Part shown: one piece after another, positions 1-8,960 of the stretch
How positions within the stretch are numbered: position 1 is the first letter of the stretch
How the letters are laid out: the number at the start of each line of letters is the position of its first letter
NCBI GenBank assembly: GCA_907163075.1
Contig: CAJQTY010000001.1
Coordinates: 2,604,001-2,668,000 of the forward strand
Direction: 5' to 3'
DNA from: an uncultured Rhodocyclaceae bacterium
Lineage (GTDB): Bacteria; Pseudomonadota; Gammaproteobacteria; Burkholderiales; Rhodocyclaceae
Length of the DNA stretch: 64,000 nucleotides
The notes under the pieces: model-generated
The model's input: only the letters and a program-made list of their open reading frames with translations
What the model was told of the DNA's origin: nothing
Databases searched by the model: none
Translations under genes and position numbers: made by a program

Positions 1-225
1 CTCGGCCTCACCGGCAACATCGTCCCGAGCGAAAACGACGACCTCGACTGCCACCTGCACATCATGGCTGGCAAATCCTCCGGCGACGTCGTCGGCGGCC
101 ACCTCTACGACAGCGAAGTCTTCGCCACCTGCGAAATCGTCCTCACCGAACTCGTCGTCGAAGGCATCGAACGCCACCTCTCCAAATCCGGAGGCACCCC
201 CACCATCTTCTTCGCCGAGGAATAA
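1..225 (+). CDS. PPC/DUF296-domain protein, C-terminal fragment
   Basis: The reading frame is open from base 1 and stops at TAA 223-225, so only the last 74 residues are visible. The pattern of a CHLHIMAG stretch followed by GDVVGGHLYDSEVFATCEIVL matches the metal-binding strand and conserved GGHL core of the PPC (plant and prokaryote conserved, DUF296) fold. Bacterial members are small trimeric proteins of uncertain function. It ends 3 bases before citE and is clearly co-transcribed with it. In citrate lyase operons this position often holds citD (acyl carrier subunit); no citD-like protein is visible here. The N-terminus lies outside the window. Confidence 0.72.
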   Translation, partial: LGLTGNIVPSENDDLDCHLHIMAGKSSGDVVGGHLYDSEVFATCEIVLTELVVEGIERHLSKSGGTPTIFFAEE

Positions 226-228
226 GCC

Positions 229-1158
229 ATGGCCGAGAACCCCGCCTACCAACTGCGCCGGACACTGCTCTACGTACCGGGCAACATGCCCTCCATGCTG
301 CAAAACATCCCCCTCTTCCAGTGCGACGGCGTCATCATCGACCTCGAAGACGCCGTCCCCCTCAGCGAAAAGGACGCCGCCCGCATCCTCGTGCGCCGCT
401 TCCTCGAAAACTACACCGAGCGCAACAAAGAAATCCTCGTACGCATCAACCCGCTCGACACCAAATGGGCGCTCGACGACCTCAAGGCCGTCCTCCCCGC
501 CCTGCCCGACGGCATCCGCCTGCCCAAGGCCGACACCCCCGAAATCGTCGAACGGCTCGACACCCTGCTCACCGAATACGAAGAAGAACTCGGTCTCGAA
601 CTCGGCCGCTTCCGCATCCTGCCGTCCATCGAAAGCGCCCAGGGCGTCATCAACGCCACCGAAATCTCGCGCGTCACCCCGCGCCTCATCGGACTCGCCT
701 TCGGCGCCGAAGACTACACCGCCAGCATGGAAATCGAACGCACCAAGAGCGGCGAAGAACTCTTCAACGCCCGCATGAACGTCCTCTGGGCCGCCAAGTC
801 CGCCGGCATCCAGGCCATCGACACCATCTTCTCCGACGTCAACGACATGGACGCCCTGCGCCGCGAAACCGAACTCATCAAACGCCTCGGCTACACCGGC
901 AAATGCATGGTCAACCCGCGCCAGATCGACGTCATCCACGACGTTTTCGCCCCCAAACAAGCCGAAGTCGACTACGCCCTGCAAGTCATCGACGCCATCA
1001 AGCGCGCCCGCGAAATGGGCACCGGCGTCATCTCGCTCAAAGGCAAGATGATCGACGCCCCGGTCGTCAAGCGCGCCGCGCGCGTCCTGCGCACCGCCTA
1101 CGCCCACGGCCTGGTCGACGTCATCATTCACGAGGAGGATATCCATGGTGCTGAATAG
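229..1158 (+). CDS. citE: Citrate lyase beta subunit-like protein (citryl-CoA lyase family)
   Basis: This 309-residue protein has the usual length of the CitE/HpcH aldolase family. CitE cleaves citryl-ACP to oxaloacetate and acetyl-ACP using Mg2+. Visible signatures are LRRTLLYVPGN near residue 10, IDLEDAVP near residue 38 (metal and substrate pocket), LPSIESAQG near 127, and FGAEDYTASM near 158, which supplies the acidic metal ligands. The start ATG follows the upstream stop by 3 bases, and the gene overlaps citF by 14 bases, so translation is likely coupled. CitE-like proteins also act in other acyl-CoA lyase reactions, but the citF neighbour supports the citrate lyase assignment. Confidence 0.9.
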   Translation: MAENPAYQLRRTLLYVPGNMPSMLQNIPLFQCDGVIIDLEDAVPLSEKDAARILVRRFLENYTERNKEILVRINPLDTKWALDDLKAVLPALPDGIRLPKADTPEIVERLDTLLTEYEEELGLELGRFRILPSIESAQGVINATEISRVTPRLIGLAFGAEDYTASMEIERTKSGEELFNARMNVLWAAKSAGIQAIDTIFSDVNDMDALRRETELIKRLGYTGKCMVNPRQIDVIHDVFAPKQAEVDYALQVIDAIKRAREMGTGVISLKGKMIDAPVVKRAARVLRTAYAHGLVDVIIHEEDIHGAE

Positions 1159-2683
1159 CCTGGGACGGCAGATCCCCGAGATCTTTGCCGGCAAGAAACA
1201 GATACCCTACAGCGACCCATGGTCGCTGCAACCGAACGCCGAGCGTTCCACGCGCGCCATCCGGCGCATCAACCACAACGGCAGCAAACTGCTCGGCAGC
1301 CTGCGCGAAGCCATCATCGCCACCGGCCTCAAGGACGGCATGACCATCTCCACGCACCACAGCCTGCGCAACGGCGACCACCTGCTCAACGACCTGGTCA
1401 AGGAAATCGACGCCCTCGGCCTGCGCGACATCAAGATCGCCTCCAGCTCCATCCACATTGTCCATGCCGAACTCATCCCCTACATCCGCAAAGGCACCAT
1501 CACCGGCCTCGAATGCGGCGTCAACGGCCTGATCGGCGAACTCATCTCCAAGGGCGAACTCGACTGCCCGATTATCGTCCGCTCGCACGGCGGCCGCGCG
1601 CGCGCCCTGATCACCGGCGAAGTCCCGGTCGATGTCGCCTTCCTCGCCGCCCCGTGCTGCGACGAATACGGCAACTTCAACGGCTACTACGGCCCCTCGG
1701 CCTGCGGCAGCCTCGGCTACGCCATGGTCGACGCTCAGCACGCGCACAAGGTCGTCGCCGTCACCGACAACCTCGTCCCCTACCCGGCGATCCCGGTCGG
1801 CATTCCGCAGACGGTAGTCGACTTCGTCGTCCAGGTGCCGACGCTCGGCGACCCGAAGAAGATCGTCTCCTCGACGACGCGCGTCACCACCGACCCGATC
1901 GGCCTGCAGATTGCCAAGTACGCGGCCAACGTCATCGAATGCTCGGGCCTGATGAAGAACGGCTTCTCCTTCCAGACCGGCACCGGCGGCATCTCGCTGT
2001 CGGTCGCCGAGCACGTGCGCAACATGATGCGCAAGGACAAGATCAAGGGCAGCTTCGGCTGCGGCGGGATTACCGGCTACTTCGTCGAGATGCTCGAAGA
2101 GGGGCTGTTCGAGGCCTTGTTCGACGTCCAGTGCTTCGATCTCAAGGCGGTCGAATCGATCGGCCGCAACCGCGGTCACCAGGAGATCACCGCCGGCACC
2201 TACGCCAACCCGTTCAATTGCGGCGCGGTGGTCAACCGGCTCGATTGCGTGATCATCAGCGCCACCGAGATCGACGTCGACTTCAACGTGAACGTCAATA
2301 CCGAATCGAACGGCTACCTGCTGCACAACACCGGCGGCCACTGCGACGTGGCGGCCGGCGCCAAGCTCTCGATCGTCGTCGCGCCGTCGATCCGCGGCCG
2401 CCTGCCGATCGTGCGCGACGCGGTGACGACGATCACCACGCCGGGCGAGACGGTCGGCGTCATCGTCACCGAGCGCGGGATCGCGGTGAACGACAAGTTC
2501 CCCGACCTGAAGGCCGAGCTGATCAAGCGCCGGGTGCCGGTCAAGGACATCCGCGAACTGCGTGACGAGATCTATGCCATCACCGGCGTCCCCAAACCCC
2601 TGCAGTTCGAGGACAAGATCGTCGGCCTCGTCGAGTACCGCGACGGCTCGATCATCGATGTCATCCGGCAAGTTGCTGCGTAG
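1145..2683 (+). CDS. citF: Citrate lyase alpha subunit (citrate:acetyl-ACP transferase)
   Basis: A 512-residue protein of the CitF family, which exchanges acetyl for citryl on the acyl carrier subunit of citrate lyase. Recognisable stretches are the N-terminal SLGRQIPEIFAGKKQIPYSD, the glycine-rich ISTHHSLRNGD region, GLECGVNGLIGELISKG, the GYYGPSACGSLGYAMVDA core, and FQTGTGGISLSVAEHV. Length agrees with the family. A strong ribosome-binding site (GAGGAGG) lies in the end of citE just before the ATG at 1145. No citC, citX or citG is visible in the window; they may lie further left or be absent. Confidence 0.93.
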   Translation: MVLNSLGRQIPEIFAGKKQIPYSDPWSLQPNAERSTRAIRRINHNGSKLLGSLREAIIATGLKDGMTISTHHSLRNGDHLLNDLVKEIDALGLRDIKIASSSIHIVHAELIPYIRKGTITGLECGVNGLIGELISKGELDCPIIVRSHGGRARALITGEVPVDVAFLAAPCCDEYGNFNGYYGPSACGSLGYAMVDAQHAHKVVAVTDNLVPYPAIPVGIPQTVVDFVVQVPTLGDPKKIVSSTTRVTTDPIGLQIAKYAANVIECSGLMKNGFSFQTGTGGISLSVAEHVRNMMRKDKIKGSFGCGGITGYFVEMLEEGLFEALFDVQCFDLKAVESIGRNRGHQEITAGTYANPFNCGAVVNRLDCVIISATEIDVDFNVNVNTESNGYLLHNTGGHCDVAAGAKLSIVVAPSIRGRLPIVRDAVTTITTPGETVGVIVTERGIAVNDKFPDLKAELIKRRVPVKDIRELRDEIYAITGVPKPLQFEDKIVGLVEYRDGSIIDVIRQVAA

Positions 2684-2839
2684 CATTTGATTCGTCCATT
2701 CCGCCTGCGCACAACCCACCACCATGACCTCGTCCGGTTTTCCGAATGCCCTGGTCCTGAAAACTCCGGGAACCCGAACCACCGCCCCGAAAAACAATAA
2801 ATAATCACTAACAATCAATATGTTAACTCAAAAACTGCC

Positions 2840-2854
2840 TGGCACGCTCCATGC
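2840..2854 (+). promoter_or_regulatory. Candidate sigma-54 (-24/-12) promoter for the glutamate dehydrogenase
   Basis: TGGCACGCTCCATGC matches the RpoN consensus TGGCAC-N5-TTGC with one mismatch and the exact GG-to-GC spacing. It ends 52 bases before the dehydrogenase ATG, inside an otherwise AT-rich gap of 223 bases that holds no ORF. RpoN control would fit a nitrogen-metabolism gene. No enhancer-binding site was identified. Confidence 0.5.
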
Positions 2855-2906
2855 GTGTAACGAAGGCTATCTTCCACTGACGAAGTAATACTTATAGGTG
2901 ACTATC

Positions 2907-5900
2907 ATGAGCAACGTATCGGACGCCGACATCAACCTGCTGCAAAACCTGCGCGAGATTTCCGCGCGCCAGAAAGTCTCGGCCGTACTCGCCGACCATC
3001 TGGAACACTATTTCGCCGACGCTGACGTCGCCAGTTTTGGTGAGGCCAGCCCCGAGGAACTGCACGGCGCGGCGCTCCAGCACTATCGTCTCGGCCTCGC
3101 ACGGCAGACCGGCCAGGCGGCTATCGCCTTGTACACCCCCGATTTCGACCGGCACGGATGGCATTCGCCGCATACCGTGATCGACGTCGTCACCGACGAT
3201 ATGCCTTTCCTCATCGATTCGATCACTATGGCCGTCTATCGCCACGGGCTGGCGATTCACAAGCTGGTGCATCCGCTGCTCGGCATCGAACGCGACGCGG
3301 CCGGCACCCTGCAAAGAACGGCCGTGCTGGGCAGCGCCGGCACCCGCACCGAATCCTGGATTCACCTCGAAATAGACCGCGTCAGCGACAGCCGCCAGGT
3401 CGAGGAGTTGCGCGCCGAAATTTCCGACGTTCTGATCGATGTCCGGGCCGCCGTCGAAGACCACGCCCAGATGCAGCAGAGTGTCGCCACGGCAATCGCC
3501 GACCTCGAAATTTCGCCGAACCCCGAAAATGCGGAAATCGCCGAATTCATGCGCTGGATCGCCTCGGAAAATTTCGTCTTTCTCGGCTACACCCATTACC
3601 ACGCCGACAGCGCGGCCGGCGAACTGAAGCGCGCCGCCGACGGCGGCCTCGGCCTGCTGCGGCGCACCGACCATCCGCGCTTTGGCCGCTGCCTGGCCGG
3701 CATCCCAGGCAATCTCGATGAAATTGCCGCCATGCCTTCGGCGCTGACGCTGGTCAAGGCCGATGCGCACTCGACCGTGCACCGCCCGACCTACCTCGAC
3801 TTCATCGGCCTGCATCATCGCGACGCGGCGGGCAACATCGTCGGCGAACACGTCTTCGTCGGCCTCTATGCCATGCACGTCTATCACATCTCGACGCGCG
3901 ACATCCCGGTCGTGCGCAGCAAGTTCGCCGCGGTACGCGCGGCCTGCGGCTTCGCGCACGGCAGTTACCGCGACAAGGCCCTGATCAACGTACTCGAAAC
4001 GTATCCGCGCGAAGAACTGATCGAGATCGCCGCCGACGATCTGCTGCGCATCGCCAGCGGCATCGTCATGCTGCAGGAACACCCGCGCGTACGCGTTTTC
4101 CTGCGCAACGACAGCTGGGGACGCTACGTTTCGGCGCTGGTCTACCTGCCGCGCGACCGTCTGGACACCGCCACGCGGCTGCGCATCACGGCACTGCTCA
4201 GAAAGACGCTGCAGGCCGACAGCGTTGATTTCTTCCTGATGCTTGGCGAATCGCGGCTGGCTCGCCTGCACCTGATCGCACGGATGCCGGCCGGGACGCG
4301 CTACGCGTATGACGCCGAGGCCTTCGAACGTGAAGTCGCGCGCATCGTCCGCGGCTGGCACGACGAACTGCAGCACAACCTGATCGAACACTGCGGCGAG
4401 GAGCGCGGCAACGCGCTGCTGCGCCGTTATGCGGCGGCGCTGCCGCTCGCCTACCAGGACCAGGTGCCGCCGACCTCGGCGGTATCCGACCTCGAACGCC
4501 TCGAAGCCGCCGAGCAGAGTGGCCGCGTCGAAGTCAAGCTCAACGCGCCCTACGGCGACGATGGCTCGCACCAGCACATCAAGCTCTTCCTCAACGGCAA
4601 CCCACGGCCGCTGTCGGCCGTCCTGCCGGTATTCGAGAACATGGGCGTGACGGTGCTTTCGGAACAGCCGTTCAACCTCGCCGACAGCAATCTGCACATG
4701 GCCGACTTCGCCGTCCGCCTGCCGCGCGCCGATGCCCTTGATGACGACGCGACGCGACGCGCCTTCGTCGACCTGCTCGAGAAACTGCTGCGCGACGAGG
4801 CCGAGAACGACGGCTTCAACCGTCTGGCACTGCTCGCCGGACTCGACGGCCCGCGCATCACCATCCTGCGCGCCTATGGCCGCTACCTGCGCCAGGCCGG
4901 ACTGCCCTTCAGCCAGGTCTATATCGAGCGCTGTCTGGCCGCCCAGCCGCACATCGCGCGGCTGCTCACCGACCTCTTCGCGGCACGGCTCTCGCCGGCC
5001 GGCAGCGATGCCGACGACGAGGCGATCGGCGCCGAACTGCGCGCGGAGTTGGCCAAGGTCAGCAACCTCGACGACGACCGCATCCTTTCCGGCTTCCGCA
5101 CCGCGATCGAAGCGACGCTGCGCACCAATGCCTGGCAGACCGGCGCCGACGGACAGCCGAAGGGCTATCTGTCGTTCAAGATCTCGTCGAAACTCATTCC
5201 CTTCCTGCCGAAACCGGTGCCGCTCTACGAAATCTTCGTTTATAGCCAGCGCATGGAGGGCGTCCATCTGCGTGGCGCCCGCGTCTCGCGCGGCGGCCTG
5301 CGCTGGTCGGACCGCATGGAGGATTACCGCACCGAAGGCCTCGGCCTGGTCAAGGCACAGACGGCCAAGAACGCCGTCATCGTCGCCCTCGGCGCCAAGG
5401 GCTGCTTCGTCGGCAAACGCCTGCCACCGGCCAGCGAGCGCGACGCCTACCAGGCGGAAGGCATTGCCTGCTACTCGACCTACATTCGCGGCCTGCTCGA
5501 CCTCACCGACAATCTGGTCGACGGCAAAGTGGTGCCCCCGGCCAAGGTCCGCCGCCGCGACGGTGACGACATCTACCTCGTCGTCGCCGCCGACAAGGGC
5601 ACGGCGAGCTTCTCCGACATCGCCAACGGCATCGCCATCGAATACGGTTTCTGGCTCGGCGACGCCTTCGCGTCCGGCGGCTCGGTCGGCTATGACCACA
5701 AGAAGATGGGCATCACCGCGCGCGGCGCCTGGGAAGCGGTCAAACGCCACTTCCGCGAACTCGGCCGCGATACGCAGAACGAGCCCTTCACCGCCGTCGG
5801 CATCGGCGACATGAGCGGCGACGTCTTCGGCAACGCCATGCTGCTCTCGCAGCAAATCCGCTTGATCGCCGCCTTCGACCACCGCCACATCTTCCTCGAC

Positions 5901-7571
5901 CCGAACCCGGACAGCGCGCGGACCTTTGCTGAACGGCAACGGCTCTTCGACCTGCCGCGCTCGTCCTGGGACGATTTCGACAAGACGCTGATCTCCGCCG
6001 GCGGCGGCATCTGGCCGCGCAGTGCCAAGAGCATCCCGCTGTCGCCGCAGGTGCGCGCCGCGCTCGCCGTCGACGTCGAACAGATGGCGCCGACCGATCT
6101 GATGAACGCCATCCTCAAGGCCCCGGTCGACCTGCTCTACAACGGCGGCATCGGCACCTACGTCAAGGCCAGCAGCCAGAGCCACCAGGACGCCAACGAC
6201 CGTGGCAACGACGCGCTGCGCGTCGATGGCACGGAACTGCGCGCCAAGGTCCTCGGCGAAGGCGGCAATCTCGGCCTGACGCAAAAGGCGCGCGTCGAGT
6301 TCGCCCTCGCCGGCGGCCAGATCTACACCGACGCCATGGACAATTCGGCCGGAGTCGACTGCTCGGACCACGAGGTCAACATCAAGATCCTGCTCTCCAG
6401 CCTGGTTTCGGCCGGCGACATGACCGGCAAGCAGCGTGACGTGCTGCTGGCGTCGATGACCGACGATGTCGGCCAGCTGGTGCTCGCCGACAATTATCAG
6501 CAGACACAGGCGGTATCGCTCGAAGCGTCGGCGGCTGCCGAGATGCTCGGCACCCACGCGCAACTGATCCGCAATCTCGAAGCCACCGGCACGCTCAACC
6601 CCAGCATCGAGTTCCTGCCCGACGAGAAGGCCATCAGCGAACGCGCCCAGATGCGGCGCGGCCTGACGCCGCCGGAAATCTGCGTCCTCCTGGCTTACAC
6701 CAAGATCACGCTGAAGGAAGCGATTCTCGCGACCACGCTGCCCGACGCACCGGAACTCCAGCAATTGCTGGTCGACTACTTCCCGGCGCCGCTCGTCCGC
6801 CAATGCAGCGCGCAGATCGCCACGCACGCACTCAAGCGCGAGATCATTACGACACAACTGGTCAATCGCCTGGTCAACCGCATGGGAACCTGCTTCATCC
6901 TGCAACTCGGCGATGAAACCGGCGCCCATCCGTCGCAGATCGCGGCCGCCTGGTACGCGGCGAGCGAGATGCTCGACGCCGAGGCCGCGTGGCACGAAAT
7001 CGAGGCCCTCGACCTGAAGATTCCGGCGGCCCAGCAGTTCGCGCTGATGGCAGCGCTGCGCCAGATGGTCAGTGGCGCCTGCCGCCAGATTCTGGCCGCA
7101 CAGGCCGCCGGTACGCCGATCGCGACCATCGTCGACACCTACCGTGCGGCCGTCGGCGAGGCCATCGCCGCCGCGCGCGCCGGTGGCCAGGGCGTCGAAT
7201 CGCTGCTCGCCGCGCAGGCCAGCATTGTCGGCGTCTTCGAACTCGTCGACCTGGCGCGTGCCGGCAAGCAGCCGCTCGAGGAAGTGGCCGCGGCCTGTGC
7301 GCGTCTCGACGCGAGCTTCGATCTGACCTGGCTCGGTCAGGCCATCGACCGTCTGCCATCCGGCAACCGCTGGCAGGCGCGCGCCCGGGCGCAACTCGCC
7401 GGCGAACTGCGCAAGCTGCGGCAGAAGCTGTTGCAGCGCAGCCAGAGCGAAGCACCAGCGGCAGTAACCGAGGCGCGCGGCGTCGTCGAAGAACTCAAGC
7501 GCAACGCCCCGCAGGACCTGGCCATGCTCTCGGCCGGGCTGGCCGAGATCCGCAGGCTGCTCATCGCCTGA
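2907..7571 (+). CDS. NAD-specific glutamate dehydrogenase, large (180-kDa class)
   Basis: About 1554 residues from ATG 2907, the length of the large bacterial NAD-GDH class (GdhB/GDH2-like), which oxidatively deaminates glutamate to 2-oxoglutarate. The N-terminal half carries the long regulatory ACT-like region. The catalytic core shows GLRWSDRMEDYRTEGLGLV, then VIVALGAKGCFVGKR, and further on GEGGNLGLTQKARVEFALAGG and DCSDHEVNIKILL, all family landmarks. A GTG nine bases upstream would also be in frame, but TAGGTGA sits correctly as the ribosome-binding site for ATG 2907. The gene stands alone, with a candidate sigma-54 promoter ahead and REP elements behind. Confidence 0.95.
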   Translation: MSNVSDADINLLQNLREISARQKVSAVLADHLEHYFADADVASFGEASPEELHGAALQHYRLGLARQTGQAAIALYTPDFDRHGWHSPHTVIDVVTDDMPFLIDSITMAVYRHGLAIHKLVHPLLGIERDAAGTLQRTAVLGSAGTRTESWIHLEIDRVSDSRQVEELRAEISDVLIDVRAAVEDHAQMQQSVATAIADLEISPNPENAEIAEFMRWIASENFVFLGYTHYHADSAAGELKRAADGGLGLLRRTDHPRFGRCLAGIPGNLDEIAAMPSALTLVKADAHSTVHRPTYLDFIGLHHRDAAGNIVGEHVFVGLYAMHVYHISTRDIPVVRSKFAAVRAACGFAHGSYRDKALINVLETYPREELIEIAADDLLRIASGIVMLQEHPRVRVFLRNDSWGRYVSALVYLPRDRLDTATRLRITALLRKTLQADSVDFFLMLGESRLARLHLIARMPAGTRYAYDAEAFEREVARIVRGWHDELQHNLIEHCGEERGNALLRRYAAALPLAYQDQVPPTSAVSDLERLEAAEQSGRVEVKLNAPYGDDGSHQHIKLFLNGNPRPLSAVLPVFENMGVTVLSEQPFNLADSNLHMADFAVRLPRADALDDDATRRAFVDLLEKLLRDEAENDGFNRLALLAGLDGPRITILRAYGRYLRQAGLPFSQVYIERCLAAQPHIARLLTDLFAARLSPAGSDADDEAIGAELRAELAKVSNLDDDRILSGFRTAIEATLRTNAWQTGADGQPKGYLSFKISSKLIPFLPKPVPLYEIFVYSQRMEGVHLRGARVSRGGLRWSDRMEDYRTEGLGLVKAQTAKNAVIVALGAKGCFVGKRLPPASERDAYQAEGIACYSTYIRGLLDLTDNLVDGKVVPPAKVRRRDGDDIYLVVAADKGTASFSDIANGIAIEYGFWLGDAFASGGSVGYDHKKMGITARGAWEAVKRHFRELGRDTQNEPFTAVGIGDMSGDVFGNAMLLSQQIRLIAAFDHRHIFLDPNPDSARTFAERQRLFDLPRSSWDDFDKTLISAGGGIWPRSAKSIPLSPQVRAALAVDVEQMAPTDLMNAILKAPVDLLYNGGIGTYVKASSQSHQDANDRGNDALRVDGTELRAKVLGEGGNLGLTQKARVEFALAGGQIYTDAMDNSAGVDCSDHEVNIKILLSSLVSAGDMTGKQRDVLLASMTDDVGQLVLADNYQQTQAVSLEASAAAEMLGTHAQLIRNLEATGTLNPSIEFLPDEKAISERAQMRRGLTPPEICVLLAYTKITLKEAILATTLPDAPELQQLLVDYFPAPLVRQCSAQIATHALKREIITTQLVNRLVNRMGTCFILQLGDETGAHPSQIAAAWYAASEMLDAEAAWHEIEALDLKIPAAQQFALMAALRQMVSGACRQILAAQAAGTPIATIVDTYRAAVGEAIAAARAGGQGVESLLAAQASIVGVFELVDLARAGKQPLEEVAAACARLDASFDLTWLGQAIDRLPSGNRWQARARAQLAGELRKLRQKLLQRSQSEAPAAVTEARGVVEELKRNAPQDLAMLSAGLAEIRRLLIA

Positions 7572-7581
7572 TAGTCCGCGC

Positions 7582-7656
7582 GTCGGAAGGCGCTGCGCTT
7601 TTCCGACCTACCTGCCACCTTGGCGTAGGTCGGAAAAGCCGAAGGCGCCTTCCGAC
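7582..7656. repeat. REP pair (BIME-like inverted repeat)
   Basis: Two REP units face each other. 7582-7611 reads GTCGGAAGGCGCTGCGCTTT then TCCGACCTAC; 7625-7656 is its inverted relative beginning GTAGGTCGGAAAAGCC and ending CCTTCCGAC. They lie just after the dehydrogenase stop and just beyond the end of the rayT pseudogene. Similar units occur at 8214-8355 and a related one near 48831. Confidence 0.75.
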
Positions 7657-7666
7657 GATCCACTTC

Positions 7667-8191
7667 CTACTCCCCAGCCCGTAAATTCACGGGCTCCGCC
7701 GCCCAATCCGGTGGGTAAATCCCCATTGCCACTGCCCGATGAAACGACGAATGCCGCCAATCGGCGACACGGTCGACCAAACCGTGCTTCAACGGATTGA
7801 TATGCACGTAATCGACATGAGCGGCGTAATCGGCCTCGTCCCTGATCGTATGCTCCCAAAATCGGCGCTGTCAGATGCCCCGCTCGCCTTTGGCCTGGCG
7901 AACGCTCGAGCGCCATTCCGCGTCGGGCAGGCCTTTGACAAAAGCAATCTTTATCAAACGCCAGCGCCCGGAATAATCAGAATCGCCCTCGGGCAAAGTC
8001 CAAACGGCATGAAGATGGTCCGGCAAGACCACCCAGGCATCGATTTGAAATGGGTAACGGACTTTCACCGCGCGCACCGCCTCGCGCAATAACTCAACGT
8101 GCTCGACCAACAGGCAACTCGCGCGGTCCACAAGATTGACCGTGAAGAAGCATGTGCCGCCGGGAACCCTGTTACGTCGATAATTGGTCAT
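7667..8191 (-). pseudogene. rayT: REP-associated tyrosine transposase (RAYT), interrupted by one TGA codon
   Basis: The frame from ATG 8191 encodes a Y1/IS200-like RAYT protein: MTNYRRNRVPGGTCFFTVNL at the start, the HUH metal motif in VVLPDHLHAVW, and, after a TGA at about 7886, QRRFWEHTIRDEADY and VDYVHINPLKHGLV to a TAG at 7667. Relatives read GIWQRRFWEH, so the TGA replaces a conserved Trp TGG by a single base change. The rest of the 175-codon frame is intact, which implies a recent lesion. REP elements flank it on both sides. RAYTs are thought to mobilise or process REPs as single-stranded DNA. Confidence 0.87.
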
Positions 8192-8213
8192 CGTTACCGT
8201 ATGCCATAAAATC

Positions 8214-8355
8214 GTCGGAAGACGCTGCGCTTTTTCCTACCTACGAGGCCAGCGGGACGGGGGAAAAGCCGAAGGCGCCTTCCGACAAATCGCCCCCGAT
8301 CACCCACCCGAAACCCACACCACGCGTAGGTCGGAGAAGCGCAGCGTCTTCCGAC
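8214..8355. repeat. Cluster of three REP units
   Basis: 8214-8245 repeats GTCGGAAGACGCTGCGCTTT; 8269-8286 is an inverted partial unit ending CGCCTTCCGAC; 8326-8355 is an inverted unit GTAGGTCGGAGAAGCGCAGC ending TTCCGAC. They fill the gap between the 5' end of rayT and the chromate transporter genes. Each unit can fold into a short hairpin. Confidence 0.75.
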
Positions 8356-8366
8356 AAAACACCCCG

Positions 8367-8960
8367 TCAAACCACCCCGAACCCGCCAAGAATCGCTCCG
8401 ACGGCGAGCAGCCACAGCAGATGAATCCGGCAGCGCCAGACGATCAGCGTGGTGGCGCCGGTCAGCAGCCACAGCGGCCAGTCCCGCGCCGGGTCCTTGT
8501 GCGCACTGGCGAGAATCCAGCCGGTGGCGATGAGCAGCGCAATAACGATCGGCGCCATGCCCTGCTTGAATGCCCGCACGGCGCGCAAATCGCGGTTCCG
8601 GTGGCCCCAGCGCGCGCCCAGGTAGGAGATCGTGCTGCTCGGCAGCAGAATTCCGGTCATGGTGATCAGCACGCCGAGCAGCGCCAGCGGCGTTCCGCCG
8701 GCGTTCATGCCGATCGTCCAGCCCATCAGCGCGACGAACAGCAGATTCGGCCCCGGCGCGGCCTGGGCAATGGCGATCGAGGCGTTGAACTGGACGTCGT
8801 TCAGCCAGCGCTGATGCTCGACCAGGTAGCGGTGCATTTCCGGCAGCGTGCTGATCACGCCGCCCACCGACATCACAGAAAAAGTCAGATAGTGCGTGAG
8901 CAGGTCGAGCCAGTCGCTCCATTGCAACGACAGGCTGGGCGCCGCGGCCAGGGCACTCAT
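8367..8960 (-). CDS. chrA: Chromate transporter, second half-size subunit
   Basis: Start ATG 8960 overlaps the preceding gene's stop as ATGA; 197 residues. It is a half-length CHR-family membrane protein with about six hydrophobic segments and the family signature AQAAPGPNLLFVALMGW, preceded by SVGGVISTLPEM. Two-gene short-chain CHR pairs work as a heterodimer to export chromate or related oxyanions, in place of one long ChrA. A longer frame running upstream is only a shadow inside the partner gene. Confidence 0.9.
   Translation of the reverse strand: MSALAAAPSLSLQWSDWLDLLTHYLTFSVMSVGGVISTLPEMHRYLVEHQRWLNDVQFNASIAIAQAAPGPNLLFVALMGWTIGMNAGGTPLALLGVLITMTGILLPSSTISYLGARWGHRNRDLRAVRAFKQGMAPIVIALLIATGWILASAHKDPARDWPLWLLTGATTLIVWRCRIHLLWLLAVGAILGGFGVV

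Noticed and set aside
1124-2818. Long open frame opposite citF (564 codons, minus)
   Set aside because: Asp/Val/Ala-rich translation typical of the antisense of a GC-rich gene; no start signal or family resemblance.
2892-7394. 1500-codon minus frame opposite the glutamate dehydrogenase
   Set aside because: It mirrors the coding strand of a well-recognised gene; the composition (Arg, Val, Asp, Gln) is that of an antisense shadow.
7608-7916. Possible separate small gene at the end of rayT
   Set aside because: The true reading is the same frame as rayT after the TGA; the other frames here are shadows.
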